The position numbers and the translations under genes are program-made. 64,000 nucleotides of DNA, taken from the NCBI RefSeq assembly GCF_012641745.1, contig NZ_WEHZ01000002.1:213624-277623 (forward strand). Reading direction: 5' to 3'. Source of the stretch: Pseudoalteromonas peptidolytica. Lineage in GTDB: Bacteria; Pseudomonadota; Gammaproteobacteria; Enterobacterales; Alteromonadaceae. Positions 1 to 8,129 of the stretch are shown here, in pieces (the first letter of the stretch is position 1; each line of letters begins with the position of its first letter). The notes beneath the pieces were generated by a model. It was not told where the DNA came from. It saw only the letters and a list, made by a program, of their open reading frames with translations, and made no database searches.

Positions 1-1
1 G

Positions 2-388
2 TTTCCAGATGCTGATGGTAGCCACTTCCATTGGAACTTATCAGGTGTCGTCGTGGCCTGTTTGATAATTGCTGGTGTCTTAAAAAAATACAAATCCCAT
101 TCGTTTATGACCGAAGTGAGTTATGTATGGGATTTGAAGCAGGCACTCAATAAAATTACACGAAAGATGTCTAAACTAAAGCAAGCCGCAGCAAACGGAG
201 AGGTGGAAGCAATGACTGCGATTCAATACAGTTATGCAGGCTCAAGGCAGCTTTGGCAACTTGACGATAACACCATAACGATGGATGACTTAGCACTATG
301 GCAAAGTGAACTTGATGCACTTGCTAGCAAGTACCAAGTTGAAATTCGAGCAGAAAATTATCATGAGTCTATTTTAGATAAATATTAA
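2..388 (+). CDS. C-terminal part of a DUF3087-like membrane protein (cut by window edge)
   Basis: The frame is open from base 2, so the gene starts before the window and only about 128 residues are visible. A hydrophobic stretch (SGVVVACLIIAGVL) near the start is one membrane segment. It is followed by a charged, helical cytoplasmic tail with the pattern KSHSFMTEVSYVWDLKQALN and LDDNTITMDDL. I recall this pattern from the DUF3087 family of gammaproteobacterial membrane proteins of unknown function; the assignment is from memory. A GTG at 53 is an internal valine, not a credible start. It ends with TAA and is followed by a 256-base gap before yejM on the same strand. Confidence 0.55.
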   Translation, partial: FPDADGSHFHWNLSGVVVACLIIAGVLKKYKSHSFMTEVSYVWDLKQALNKITRKMSKLKQAAANGEVEAMTAIQYSYAGSRQLWQLDDNTITMDDLALWQSELDALASKYQVEIRAENYHESILDKY

Positions 389-644
389 GGTGTGTTGATC
401 TTTGTTTTTTGAGTGTTTTATTGGTTGCGGCACTCGACTTGCCGCCTAGCAACCTATGCAACAATGAGCAAAACGCGCTAAAGTGAATCCAAACTGCTGC
501 AAAAACAAACCTGAAAGATAAACAAATCCTAGGCAAACCTTTGATAAGTAAGGTTTGCAATTTTTCACATTTTTTAATGTGACACTAATATGTCAAGAGA
601 ATAATATACTGCTCGTTTTTTCTATTAGTGGGACGAGTAGGGTA
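389..644. other. Intergenic region upstream of yejM
   Basis: No gene is supported here. A GC-rich hairpin at 423-454 (outer arms GGTTGC and GCAACC, inner GGC/GCC) lies 35 bases after the preceding stop and could end that transcript, although no clear T-run follows. The rest is AT-rich leader. An open reading frame in the yejM frame runs back to 555, but the residues before 645 do not resemble the family. Confidence 0.35.
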
Positions 645-2456
645 GTGTCGTTACGTCATAGACTGCATCAATTTGGTTGGTTAGTGTTAATTAACTCACT
701 TTTTTCTATCTTACTAGCAGCAAATGTTGTTAATTCTAATCCGAATAGCTACCAGGGCCTGACTCTCTTCTACGCTACAGTGTCGACATGGGGGCATATG
801 GCATTGCTCACAGGCGCTATTAGTTTGGTGCTATTGCCATTGGTTTGGGTTAAGTCAGAAGGTTGCAGGGCGCTCGGTTTTTCAGCTTTTTATGCTTTTT
901 TCTTTGCGTTACTAATAGTCAACAGTCTGTGTTTCGAGCTATACAAATTTCATATCAATGGTGTCATTATTGATATGTTGTTAGCAGGGCAGGTGATTGA
1001 GTTATCTGTGCATGCTTGGATACAAGCCAGTGTTATTTTTGTCCTCTTATTTGTGTGTCAATACATACTTGTTAAGTGGAGCAGTAGACCAAAACGGCTA
1101 ATGAGTATGCGGCTGGGGCGAAAATATGTTGTAGCCACCTGCTGCGCCGTGTTAGCAAGCAACACAATTCACGTTTGGGCAAGTGCTAACGTATACCAAC
1201 CAATTACTGGATTCAGCAAGTACTTACCGCTTTTTAAGCCAGCCACCGCGAATACACTTTTGCGGCAATATGAGTTAATAGATGAAGCAGCGCTTGCACA
1301 ACAAAAAAGCATGTCTTTGGTAAAAGGGCAGTTTAATTATCCGCTTCATCGGCTTGAGGCAGACTCTGTTACTGCTCCTAATATTGTCGTTATTGTACTT
1401 GACTCTTGGCGCTACGATGCTTTTACAAAAAGTGCCACTCCTAATATCTGGGCGTTTGCCAAACATGGCCTGACCTTTGAGCAGCACTTCTCGACCGGTA
1501 ACTCAACTAGAACTGGGATCACTGGCTTATTTTACAGTTTAACAGGAACCTATTGGCAAGATATTTACAACAATCGTGCCGCTCCGCTATGGATGGATAG
1601 AATGCGCGAATTAAACTATCAATTTGGTATTTTTTCTTCAGCGCAGCTGATCCGCCCTGAGTTTAACGAAACCGTTTTTTCTAATATAAATGGATTGCAA
1701 ACCCACACTGAGGGTGATGATGTATTGGCTAGGGATAGGCAAATAACCAAAAACTGGCTGTCGTGGTATGACAACAAAACGCCAGCGCAACCCTCATTTA
1801 GCTTTCTCTTTTACGATGCAATTCATGGGTATGCTGTGCCTGATGGCTACCAAGCTGGATTTCAGCCAATGCATGGTCCGATCAACCATATGTTGCTACA
1901 CAATAACTACGAAAGACAGCCAGTTTATAATCGCTATTTAACAAGTACTCACTTTGTGGACAGTTTAGTTGCGTCAGTATTAGCGAAGATTAATAGAGAA
2001 AATACGTTGGTAATTATTACCTCAGATCATGGTGAGGAATTAAATGACAACAAGCTGAACTATTGGGGCCATAATAGTAACTTTTCAACTCCTCAAGTGA
2101 AGGTCCCCTTTATTGTAGTAGGGCCAAAAGTAGAAAAATGGCGTCATTGGAAAACATCCCGTGCTACAACCAGCCACCTAGATGTAGCACCTACTATTAT
2201 GAAAACGTATTTGGGGGTAAAAAATGAGGTACAGGACTTTGCACTTGGCATGAGTCTTACAGAGCCCGTCCAAGAAAGGGAATGGTTGTTATTGAGTAGT
2301 TACAACAAATACGCCATTGTCAACAGGCAGCAGATTATAGAAGTATCAACATTGGGGACTTACGAGGTACTTGATCATAGTAACAGGCCAACTGAGCAAG
2401 CTCCAAACTACAAGCATGTACAGCATGCCTTGGAGCAAAGTCGACACTTCCAATAA
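645..2456 (+). CDS. yejM: YejM/LapC (PbgA) family inner-membrane protein, DUF3413 plus sulfatase-fold domain
   Basis: In E. coli YejM (LapC/PbgA) senses lipopolysaccharide in the outer leaflet of the inner membrane. It antagonises LapB/FtsH so that LpxC degradation matches LPS demand. Here an N-terminal half with about five hydrophobic segments (residues 1-190, DUF3413-like) is followed by a periplasmic sulfatase-fold domain. That domain contains NIVVIVLDSWRYDAF and, later, IITSDHGEELND. Known YejM proteins lack sulfatase activity, so catalysis should not be assumed. I chose GTG at 645: it has a purine-rich AGTAGGG just upstream and gives 603 aa, close to the 586 aa of the E. coli protein, and the following VSLRHRL resembles the family start. 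The frame itself extends to 555. It converges with the diguanylate cyclase gene. Confidence 0.85.
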   Translation: MSLRHRLHQFGWLVLINSLFSILLAANVVNSNPNSYQGLTLFYATVSTWGHMALLTGAISLVLLPLVWVKSEGCRALGFSAFYAFFFALLIVNSLCFELYKFHINGVIIDMLLAGQVIELSVHAWIQASVIFVLLFVCQYILVKWSSRPKRLMSMRLGRKYVVATCCAVLASNTIHVWASANVYQPITGFSKYLPLFKPATANTLLRQYELIDEAALAQQKSMSLVKGQFNYPLHRLEADSVTAPNIVVIVLDSWRYDAFTKSATPNIWAFAKHGLTFEQHFSTGNSTRTGITGLFYSLTGTYWQDIYNNRAAPLWMDRMRELNYQFGIFSSAQLIRPEFNETVFSNINGLQTHTEGDDVLARDRQITKNWLSWYDNKTPAQPSFSFLFYDAIHGYAVPDGYQAGFQPMHGPINHMLLHNNYERQPVYNRYLTSTHFVDSLVASVLAKINRENTLVIITSDHGEELNDNKLNYWGHNSNFSTPQVKVPFIVVGPKVEKWRHWKTSRATTSHLDVAPTIMKTYLGVKNEVQDFALGMSLTEPVQEREWLLLSSYNKYAIVNRQQIIEVSTLGTYEVLDHSNRPTEQAPNYKHVQHALEQSRHFQ

Positions 2457-2471
2457 GAACTGAACTATCTG

Positions 2472-2537
2472 ATACCAATTCAATGGAATTTCCTTTCTAA
2501 AAGCCAAGTATGATGGGAGCTTTAATCAATTAGTATC
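2472..2537. repeat. Short inverted-repeat-bounded segment resembling the ATACCAATT family
   Basis: Between convergent genes, ATACCAATTCA (2472) and TTTAATCAATTAGTAT (ending 2537) form imperfect inverted termini around a 66-base segment. The ends resemble those of the 210-bp repeat family seen elsewhere in the window, but the interior does not match. It may be a deletion remnant, or simply a bidirectional terminator-like structure. Confidence 0.3.
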
Positions 2538-2567
2538 TGTCTACCGGCTACCTTGATGCTCCTGTAC

Positions 2568-4154
2568 TTAGGTTAGATTAGTATTATTCTCATCATCTAT
2601 TGAATAAACTGCAAACGCATTTTTTTTACCTCGTTTTACGGCGTACATGGCTTTATCTGCATACTCAATAAGTTGCCCCAGCTCTTTGGCATCTTTTGGG
2701 TAACTCGCAACACCAATACTAGCGCCAACACTAAGATGTATATTTTTAGTCTCGTTAATTTGCCACAGCATTGCGGTGTTGATAGCTGCTAATAAATTTG
2801 CCGCAATTTGGTGTAATTTTTCTTTTTCGACACAGTGTAGGGCAATTAAAAACTCATCCCCTCCCCAGCGGCAAACAATATCTTTGTCTCTAACCCGCTT
2901 TGTTATTTGCTTGGCTATATGTCTTAACATTTTATCCCCAGCATTATGGCCATAAATATCATTTACCGGCTTAAACTCATCTAAATCTACGATAAATAGG
3001 CTAAAGGGTAAGGCGTCATTGAGCCATTCATTAAGCTTGATTTCAGCGCCGTGACGGTTATACAGCCCAGTAAGCTTGTCGCGGTTCGCTTTTATATTCA
3101 GCTCTTGGAAAACAGTCTTTCTCATTGTGATGTCAGAGAGGAAAATTTGCAGATAAAGTTGTCCGTTGCTTTCTAAACGCAGCATAATGATGCTGAGCCA
3201 AACGGGTTGCTCTGTGAGCGGATTGATAAATTCAAACTCAGATTGTGTGGGCTGGTTAAGGGCGAGCGTATGTTCAGTAAAGGTGTATAGTATATCTGGA
3301 GTTTGGCAATAACGGCCAAAGCTCTCAGGAAAAAACTCTTCTAAATCAATTCCCATTCCGGCAAGCAGATCACAAGCAGCGTCATTGGCCAAGAGCACCT
3401 CTCCTTTGTCTTTCACTAATAATGTCGGCGAGGAAGAACGCTCAAACATAAGTCGAAAGCGTTTTTCCAGTGCTTCTATGTCAGCCCTGAGGCGACGTTC
3501 TTGTTCAAACATCGCGGCGGTTTTCGCGATAAGCTGGTTAGTATTGTTAGCAATATCACCTATTTCGCTAGAGTCATGGCCATTTGGTATTTGCAGCTTG
3601 AGTGGCGCACCAGGAATGACCTGGGCAATCTGTTTATTCAAAATGCTCAGGGGTTTGGTGACTAGAAAGTGTGTCAGGATAGTAAAAATGACCAAAATAG
3701 GAATAATGACGATCATTAACGTCTTGACGCTGGACCGAGCGATGTCTCTGGCGTTTTGTTCAATAAATATGGAATTTGGCTGGATATAGATTTCACCAAC
3801 AATTTCATTAAACAGAAATGGATGGTTGAGCTTGATGATAGTCGCGTTGTCGGTCTTAAAGCCCACGCTTTGTGCCAACCATTTTTCCTCACTTTTCATT
3901 GCAGCAGAGGAAATAACATCGTTACTGATCAAGCCATTTATTACCTCTACTGCCAAATCCTTATCGTTGAGATACGTAGCAATAGATGAAGAAGCCGAAA
4001 CCGTTTGACCGATTTGTCCAATAATAGTACTGGAACGCGCTAATTCACGCTCGAAAATGTGATCGTGATATAGCTTGGCATATAAAAGCGAAAATACGCA
4101 TGTTGATATGACCAGCACCAGTGCTAGTCGGACAATCAATCCATATCTAGTCAT
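2568..4154 (-). CDS. Membrane diguanylate cyclase (periplasmic sensor, HAMP-like, PAS, GGDEF)
   Basis: Predicted to make cyclic di-GMP from two GTP. It has an N-terminal membrane segment (about residues 7-26), a periplasmic sensor of about 120 residues, and a second membrane segment (about 147-170). A HAMP-like linker, a PAS domain (about 235-350, starting MFERSSSPTLLV) and a GGDEF domain (about 365-520) follow. The active-site loop is intact (CRWGGDEF). RDKD five residues before it fits the RxxD product-inhibition site. No EAL domain is present. The start overlaps the stop of the upstream periplasmic-protein gene by 8 bases, so the two are translationally coupled and form one operon with the outer-membrane barrel gene. 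The likely role is to report an envelope or solute signal to c-di-GMP control. Confidence 0.9.
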   Translation of the reverse strand: MTRYGLIVRLALVLVISTCVFSLLYAKLYHDHIFERELARSSTIIGQIGQTVSASSSIATYLNDKDLAVEVINGLISNDVISSAAMKSEEKWLAQSVGFKTDNATIIKLNHPFLFNEIVGEIYIQPNSIFIEQNARDIARSSVKTLMIVIIPILVIFTILTHFLVTKPLSILNKQIAQVIPGAPLKLQIPNGHDSSEIGDIANNTNQLIAKTAAMFEQERRLRADIEALEKRFRLMFERSSSPTLLVKDKGEVLLANDAACDLLAGMGIDLEEFFPESFGRYCQTPDILYTFTEHTLALNQPTQSEFEFINPLTEQPVWLSIIMLRLESNGQLYLQIFLSDITMRKTVFQELNIKANRDKLTGLYNRHGAEIKLNEWLNDALPFSLFIVDLDEFKPVNDIYGHNAGDKMLRHIAKQITKRVRDKDIVCRWGGDEFLIALHCVEKEKLHQIAANLLAAINTAMLWQINETKNIHLSVGASIGVASYPKDAKELGQLIEYADKAMYAVKRGKKNAFAVYSIDDENNTNLT

Positions 4155-4569
4155 TGATCTGATAAATTACCTTAACATCATCAGTCACAAGCTCCATCGG
4201 TATATAGCCTATGGCGTTAGGTGTTTTTACGATATTTTTTAGTATAGCCGAAGGAGATGAAAAGTACTGAGGAGGAGATACCTTACCGCTAAACTTGATC
4301 CTTGACCAATACGCATTGATTTGACTTTCATTTCGTCCTGTAAGCGCAAAAAAGAATGGCTCTCTCATGGGGTGAGATTTGTCATAATCATAGGTAACCG
4401 CCATTTCCCCATTAGGAAACGCTACATATTTTCCCATGTACATATCAATAAGTTGCCGCTGTGAAACGGTATCTATCGGGTTACTTTTATTGACGATAAC
4501 GGCAATATCAGCATGAGCAAATAAAGGGCTTACACTAACAAGTAAAAGTAAAAACCTCAGCTCTTTCAT
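4147..4569 (-). CDS. Small periplasmic PstS-like substrate-binding protein
   Basis: About 140 residues with a signal peptide (MKELRFLLLLVSVSPLFAHA). The mature part begins DIAVIVNKSNPIDTVSQRQL and contains YMGKYVAFPNG and a C-terminal NAIGYIPMELV. This resembles one lobe of the phosphate-binding PstS fold, as in the short stand-alone versions often annotated as phosphate ABC transporter substrate-binding protein. No ABC transporter genes are nearby, so transport is unlikely. I chose ATG at 4569 because it overlaps the upstream TGA in a TGATG junction; a TTG four codons earlier is less likely. Its place between a barrel and a membrane GGDEF protein suggests it feeds the sensor domain, which is inference. 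Confidence 0.75.
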   Translation of the reverse strand: MKELRFLLLLVSVSPLFAHADIAVIVNKSNPIDTVSQRQLIDMYMGKYVAFPNGEMAVTYDYDKSHPMREPFFFALTGRNESQINAYWSRIKFSGKVSPPQYFSSPSAILKNIVKTPNAIGYIPMELVTDDVKVIYQIND

Positions 4570-5789
4570 CAAAACACCCAATTAAAGCTTAAGGTGAAGG
4601 TGTTAAACGAAAGGTCAGGTTCCTCAAACTGATCCGCTCGATGTAAATAAAATGCGCTGGGTAATCGGTGGGTTGTGGTGTGTTGCCAGTTAAGTTTTAA
4701 AGCCAGTGTTGCTGAGAGCTCGCGCCGCCAAGTTAAAGAGGTTGTGCTTTGATCAAGTTGGTAAAATCCAGAGTGCATTGACGCTGCTTGATACAACTCT
4801 ACTAACTCAGGTAACGGTACTGTGGGTCCTGGCTCTACTTCTTTATTATCGGATTTGGCAATGGAATAACTTACTGAGAGCGTATTCAAATCAAATCGCT
4901 TACCTACCGTAATATAACCTGCCTTGAGATGATTAAGGACACTTGAATTTGAGTCGGTGAGAGAGGCTTCAGTTTGTACTAGCCAATTTGAATCATCATA
5001 TCGCATGCTTAATGCGTTATAAGTAAAATCTTTATCTTGTATAAAAAGAGAGTCGATCAATTGTGATTTAGTAGGCCAAAATGAGAGTGGCACTTTGACT
5101 AGGGCGTCACGTAATTGGCCTTGTTGTTCGTGTTCATTAGCCGACTTTGTTGTGGTGTAATTAGCTCTAAATAGCCAGTTTAGTGTTTCATATTGTGCCA
5201 CTACGCCTAAGATAGACTTGAGCTCCACATTCCAAAAAAAGCCATTGTCACTGTAAAGCGGTGACTCAGATCTTCCCCAATATGCTTTTATGCTTGCTAC
5301 ACCATGGCTCAGTGGCGCGCGGTACTGAAGATCAATACCATCCAAGTTCTGGTGAGGAATGATGGCGTAAAACTCAACTGGCGGATGCTCCAAGTCCATA
5401 GAGTAACCAATATCTCGATACTCGGTCATTAAAAACAAATCGAGCCCGGTACGTCCAGCACGAAACTGCCAATTTGAGCTTGCACTGTAGCGTAAAAAAG
5501 CCAATTTCAGAGTATTGTTAATTTTATCATTGCGTTGGTCTTTGATTAGCAGTTGTCCGACTAGATCAAATGAGCTGTTTATTTTCCATTCGGCTTGTAA
5601 GCCAATTGAAGAGAATGAAAAGTCAAGTTCATCTGTCGTTACTCCGCTTGGTTGTGAGATTGTTTCTCTAATTTTAGCCGTGCGAGAGTCTGTTTTTACC
5701 GCTTTAAGCGTCGCAAAACCGCTAAAGTCGGCATTTGCACTATGGCTTAATGGTGTGAAAGCCAACAAGCATACGAATACTGAACGCAT
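4569..5789 (-). CDS. Outer-membrane beta-barrel protein (porin-like)
   Basis: 406 residues with a signal peptide (cleavage likely after SHSANA). Many alternating amphipathic strands follow (for example FSFSSIGLQAEWKI, SLSYSIAKSDN). The C-terminus TFTLSFNWVF ends in the aromatic residue typical of barrels inserted by the BAM machinery. I do not recognise a specific family. It is the first gene of a three-gene minus-strand operon with a PstS-like periplasmic protein and a GGDEF protein. It is divergent from ribA, and the 162-base gap between them must hold both promoters. A role as the pore or receptor component of a sensory chain is inference. Confidence 0.75.
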   Translation of the reverse strand: MRSVFVCLLAFTPLSHSANADFSGFATLKAVKTDSRTAKIRETISQPSGVTTDELDFSFSSIGLQAEWKINSSFDLVGQLLIKDQRNDKINNTLKLAFLRYSASSNWQFRAGRTGLDLFLMTEYRDIGYSMDLEHPPVEFYAIIPHQNLDGIDLQYRAPLSHGVASIKAYWGRSESPLYSDNGFFWNVELKSILGVVAQYETLNWLFRANYTTTKSANEHEQQGQLRDALVKVPLSFWPTKSQLIDSLFIQDKDFTYNALSMRYDDSNWLVQTEASLTDSNSSVLNHLKAGYITVGKRFDLNTLSVSYSIAKSDNKEVEPGPTVPLPELVELYQAASMHSGFYQLDQSTTSLTWRRELSATLALKLNWQHTTTHRLPSAFYLHRADQFEEPDLSFNTFTLSFNWVF

Positions 5790-5951
5790 AAAATTTGTGT
5801 GAGAGTTTATCTTCCTTACCTTTCAGACTAGTTTGATTTTTACCATTTACCAATGCGATGTTACCTTTAGCCTTGTATAATGCCAGTAAAGACACCATAT
5901 CTCTTTTATGGTAGCATATTGTTATATTATCACATTAGGCAAGATTAAGAC

Positions 5952-6578
5952 GTGGCAGAAGTAAGAGCGAGAGTCGAGCTGAACGTAGGGCAGCACAGTA
6001 ATATCCCTGCGGAAATAGTTTCTTTTTCAGGGCTACATGATGGCCAAGAACATGTTGCATTAGTATTTAATAATGCTGACAGCAATCAGTCTGTGCCCCT
6101 TATTCGTATGCACTCTGAGTGCTTGACTGGTGATGTCTTCCATTCTTCACGTTGCGATTGCGGTGAACAGCTGAATGAGTGCATTGAAATGATGCACAAA
6201 CAAGGAGGCGTGTTACTGTATTTACGTCAAGAAGGCCGCGGTATTGGCTTATACAACAAAATTGATGCGTACGTTTTGCAATCTCAAGGCATGAATACCT
6301 ATGAAGCCAATAATCATCTTGGTTTTGAAGATGACTTAAGGGACTTTTCAGATGCGGTGCTGATGTTACAAGCACTTGGGCTAAACCACGTTAAGTTAAT
6401 GACAAATAACCCAAAAAAGTTAAAAGCACTGAGAAACGCTGGTATTACAGTCGATGAGGTCGTTGGAACACAAGCCCATGTTAAAGTTGGAGTATCCGGC
6501 AATGAGCAATACTTAAAAACTAAAATACAACACGGTGCTCATATGTTAGATATCAAGAAAATTTCAAAAGCGGACTAA
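5952..6578 (+). CDS. ribA: GTP cyclohydrolase II
   Basis: Catalyses the first committed step of riboflavin synthesis: GTP to 2,5-diamino-6-ribosylamino-4(3H)-pyrimidinone 5'-phosphate, with release of formate and pyrophosphate. The zinc-binding cysteines are present as HSECLTGD and SRCDCGEQL (Cys57, Cys68, Cys70). The catalytic signature [14 protein letters not shown] follows, then LMTNNPKK near residue 155. Its 208 aa compares with 196 in E. coli. It is a stand-alone RibA, not fused to RibB. The start is GTG at 5952 because no in-frame ATG precedes the conserved region; the ribosome site is weak. A strong terminator directly follows the stop, so it is probably monocistronic. Confidence 0.93.
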   Translation: MAEVRARVELNVGQHSNIPAEIVSFSGLHDGQEHVALVFNNADSNQSVPLIRMHSECLTGDVFHSSRCDCGEQLNECIEMMHKQGGVLLYLRQEGRGIGLYNKIDAYVLQSQGMNTYEANNHLGFEDDLRDFSDAVLMLQALGLNHVKLMTNNPKKLKALRNAGITVDEVVGTQAHVKVGVSGNEQYLKTKIQHGAHMLDIKKISKAD

Positions 6579-6593
6579 GGGCTTTTTGCCCTT
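6577..6593 (+). terminator. Intrinsic terminator after ribA
   Basis: AAGGGC, a TTTTT loop and GCCCTT form a perfect 6-bp stem beginning within the ribA stop codon, followed by a pyrimidine-rich tail. The following 246 bases before the next gene contain no ORF I can support. Confidence 0.75.
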
Positions 6594-6839
6594 ATTCTCT
6601 GAACAATGACTGGTATTGATGTGGTGGCGGCCTTACTCGGCTTACCACTTGAAGGTCAAAGTGACTATCTGCGCTTTCCACTTGGCTAAATCCAAACTTA
6701 ATTTCGTATAAATTTGAAAGATGGGTGCGAAGCAGCCTAGGGATTACGAAAAAGCCCAGACAAATCCTGTTTACATGACTTTTCACCAGACCCTCTAATC
6801 AGTATAATCAAGGACGTTATAGCTTAAATTAAGTGGACT

Positions 6840-7637
6840 ATGTCGACTCCTATTCGAACATTCAAAGCAAATATGGGCATCCAATGGGTAAAAGCGGGTT
6901 GGGAAATTTTTAAAACTCAACCTTTGACTTTTATGTTGATGTATATCTTCATGGCAGTTGTCAGCTTATTGCCGCTGTTTGCGCCAGTTTTTCATCTTAT
7001 CGCTGCCTTATCCGGGCCTTTTTTAAGCGCAGGCTTTTATCTTGCTGTTATCAACAAACAAACGAATAAAGCAGCAAAGCTTGCTGATATTTTTGACCCA
7101 TTTGCAGCAAAGGGTCGACGTCTGAATTTATTTCGTGTTGGTATTTACCAGATGGCGGGGGCGCTGCTGCTAACTATGGTTGCTGGCGTGTTATTTAGTG
7201 ATGTGGCAACGGCCATAGAAAGTGCAGGGCCAAATACCTCACCGGAGCAATTGATCCAGTTGGTAGCGAGTAACATGAACTTTCTAGAAGTGGCTCTATT
7301 TGTGATCGCACAGTCCACAGTAATGATGGCATTTGCTTTTGTTGTGCCACAAGTTTTCTTCCAAGGCGAAAAGCGCATTTTCCATGCAATGAAATGCTCA
7401 TTAGCAGCCTTCTATCACAACGTGGGGGCGTTGACGGTTTTTGGATTGGTTATCGCCGCATTAATCGTTGCGTCTATTCCACTTTCAATGATCCCAGCGA
7501 TTATTATTATGCCCGTGGCCATGATAGGCTTTTTTGTGTCATTTCAGGCTATGTTTATGCCTACAATTATTGATAAAAATGAACTTGAGGCACATAAAAG
7601 TAACGGTCAATCTGATGCGGGTCGTTTCGACGCGTAA
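6840..7637 (+). CDS. BPSS1780-like multi-pass membrane protein
   Basis: 265 residues with about six hydrophobic segments. The N-terminal WVKAGWEIFKTQPLTFMLMY is typical of the BPSS1780 membrane family, which has no known function. The pattern ALSGPFLSAGFYLAV and a mid-protein VPQVFFQGEKRIFHAMKCS also fit. An AAGTGGA sequence precedes the ATG. Its TAA overlaps the recX ATG (TAATG), so recX translation is coupled to it. It occupies the place where recA stands in many related genomes. Confidence 0.75.
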   Translation: MSTPIRTFKANMGIQWVKAGWEIFKTQPLTFMLMYIFMAVVSLLPLFAPVFHLIAALSGPFLSAGFYLAVINKQTNKAAKLADIFDPFAAKGRRLNLFRVGIYQMAGALLLTMVAGVLFSDVATAIESAGPNTSPEQLIQLVASNMNFLEVALFVIAQSTVMMAFAFVVPQVFFQGEKRIFHAMKCSLAAFYHNVGALTVFGLVIAALIVASIPLSMIPAIIIMPVAMIGFFVSFQAMFMPTIIDKNELEAHKSNGQSDAGRFDA

Positions 7638-8125
7638 TGGACGAGTTAGAAGTAAAAAAACTAAAAAACTACGCAGTTTGGTTGTTATCTCGACAAGAGT
7701 ATTCACAAACTGGGTTGACGCAAAAGTTGCTGCAAAAAGGGGCGACGGCAGAAGTTGCTCAACAACTGGTGTCGTGGCTTGTGTCACTAGACTATGTTAA
7801 TGACCATCGCTTTGCAGAGAGCTTTTTGAATCGACAAATAGCCAAAGGACTTGGAGCAAAGCGTATCTTACTAGATGCCGGGCAAAAAGGAGTTAGCCGC
7901 GATACATTGCATGCGTTGTTCGCTGAACGCGAAATTGACTGGTACATGCAAGCTGCAAAAACCTATCAAAAAAAGTATGGTGTTTGCGAGCAACCGTTAG
8001 AATATAAAGAAAAAACAAAGCGCGTACGGTATATGAGCTATCGTGGCTTTAGTTTTGATGAAATAGATTTTGCAATTGAAGCTGCAATGAACGCAGCAGA
8101 GCAAGAAGCAATAAAGGGTGAATGA
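7637..8125 (+). CDS. recX: RecX, regulatory protein of RecA
   Basis: RecX binds RecA filaments and limits strand exchange and SOS induction. The 162-aa protein has the family's repeated three-helix pattern: [19 protein letters not shown] near the N-terminus, [21 protein letters not shown], then a C-terminal [20 protein letters not shown]. It starts inside the stop of the upstream membrane-protein gene and ends inside the alaS leader, so it is sandwiched in an operon. recA itself is not adjacent and is not in this window. The ribosome-binding sequence for alaS lies inside its last codons. Confidence 0.9.
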   Translation: MDELEVKKLKNYAVWLLSRQEYSQTGLTQKLLQKGATAEVAQQLVSWLVSLDYVNDHRFAESFLNRQIAKGLGAKRILLDAGQKGVSRDTLHALFAEREIDWYMQAAKTYQKKYGVCEQPLEYKEKTKRVRYMSYRGFSFDEIDFAIEAAMNAAEQEAIKGE

Positions 8126-8129
8126 TCAC

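Noticed and set aside
6592..6786. 64-codon minus-strand frame after ribA
   Set aside because: It lies opposite the intergenic leader of the next gene, has no ribosome site, and resembles no protein I know.
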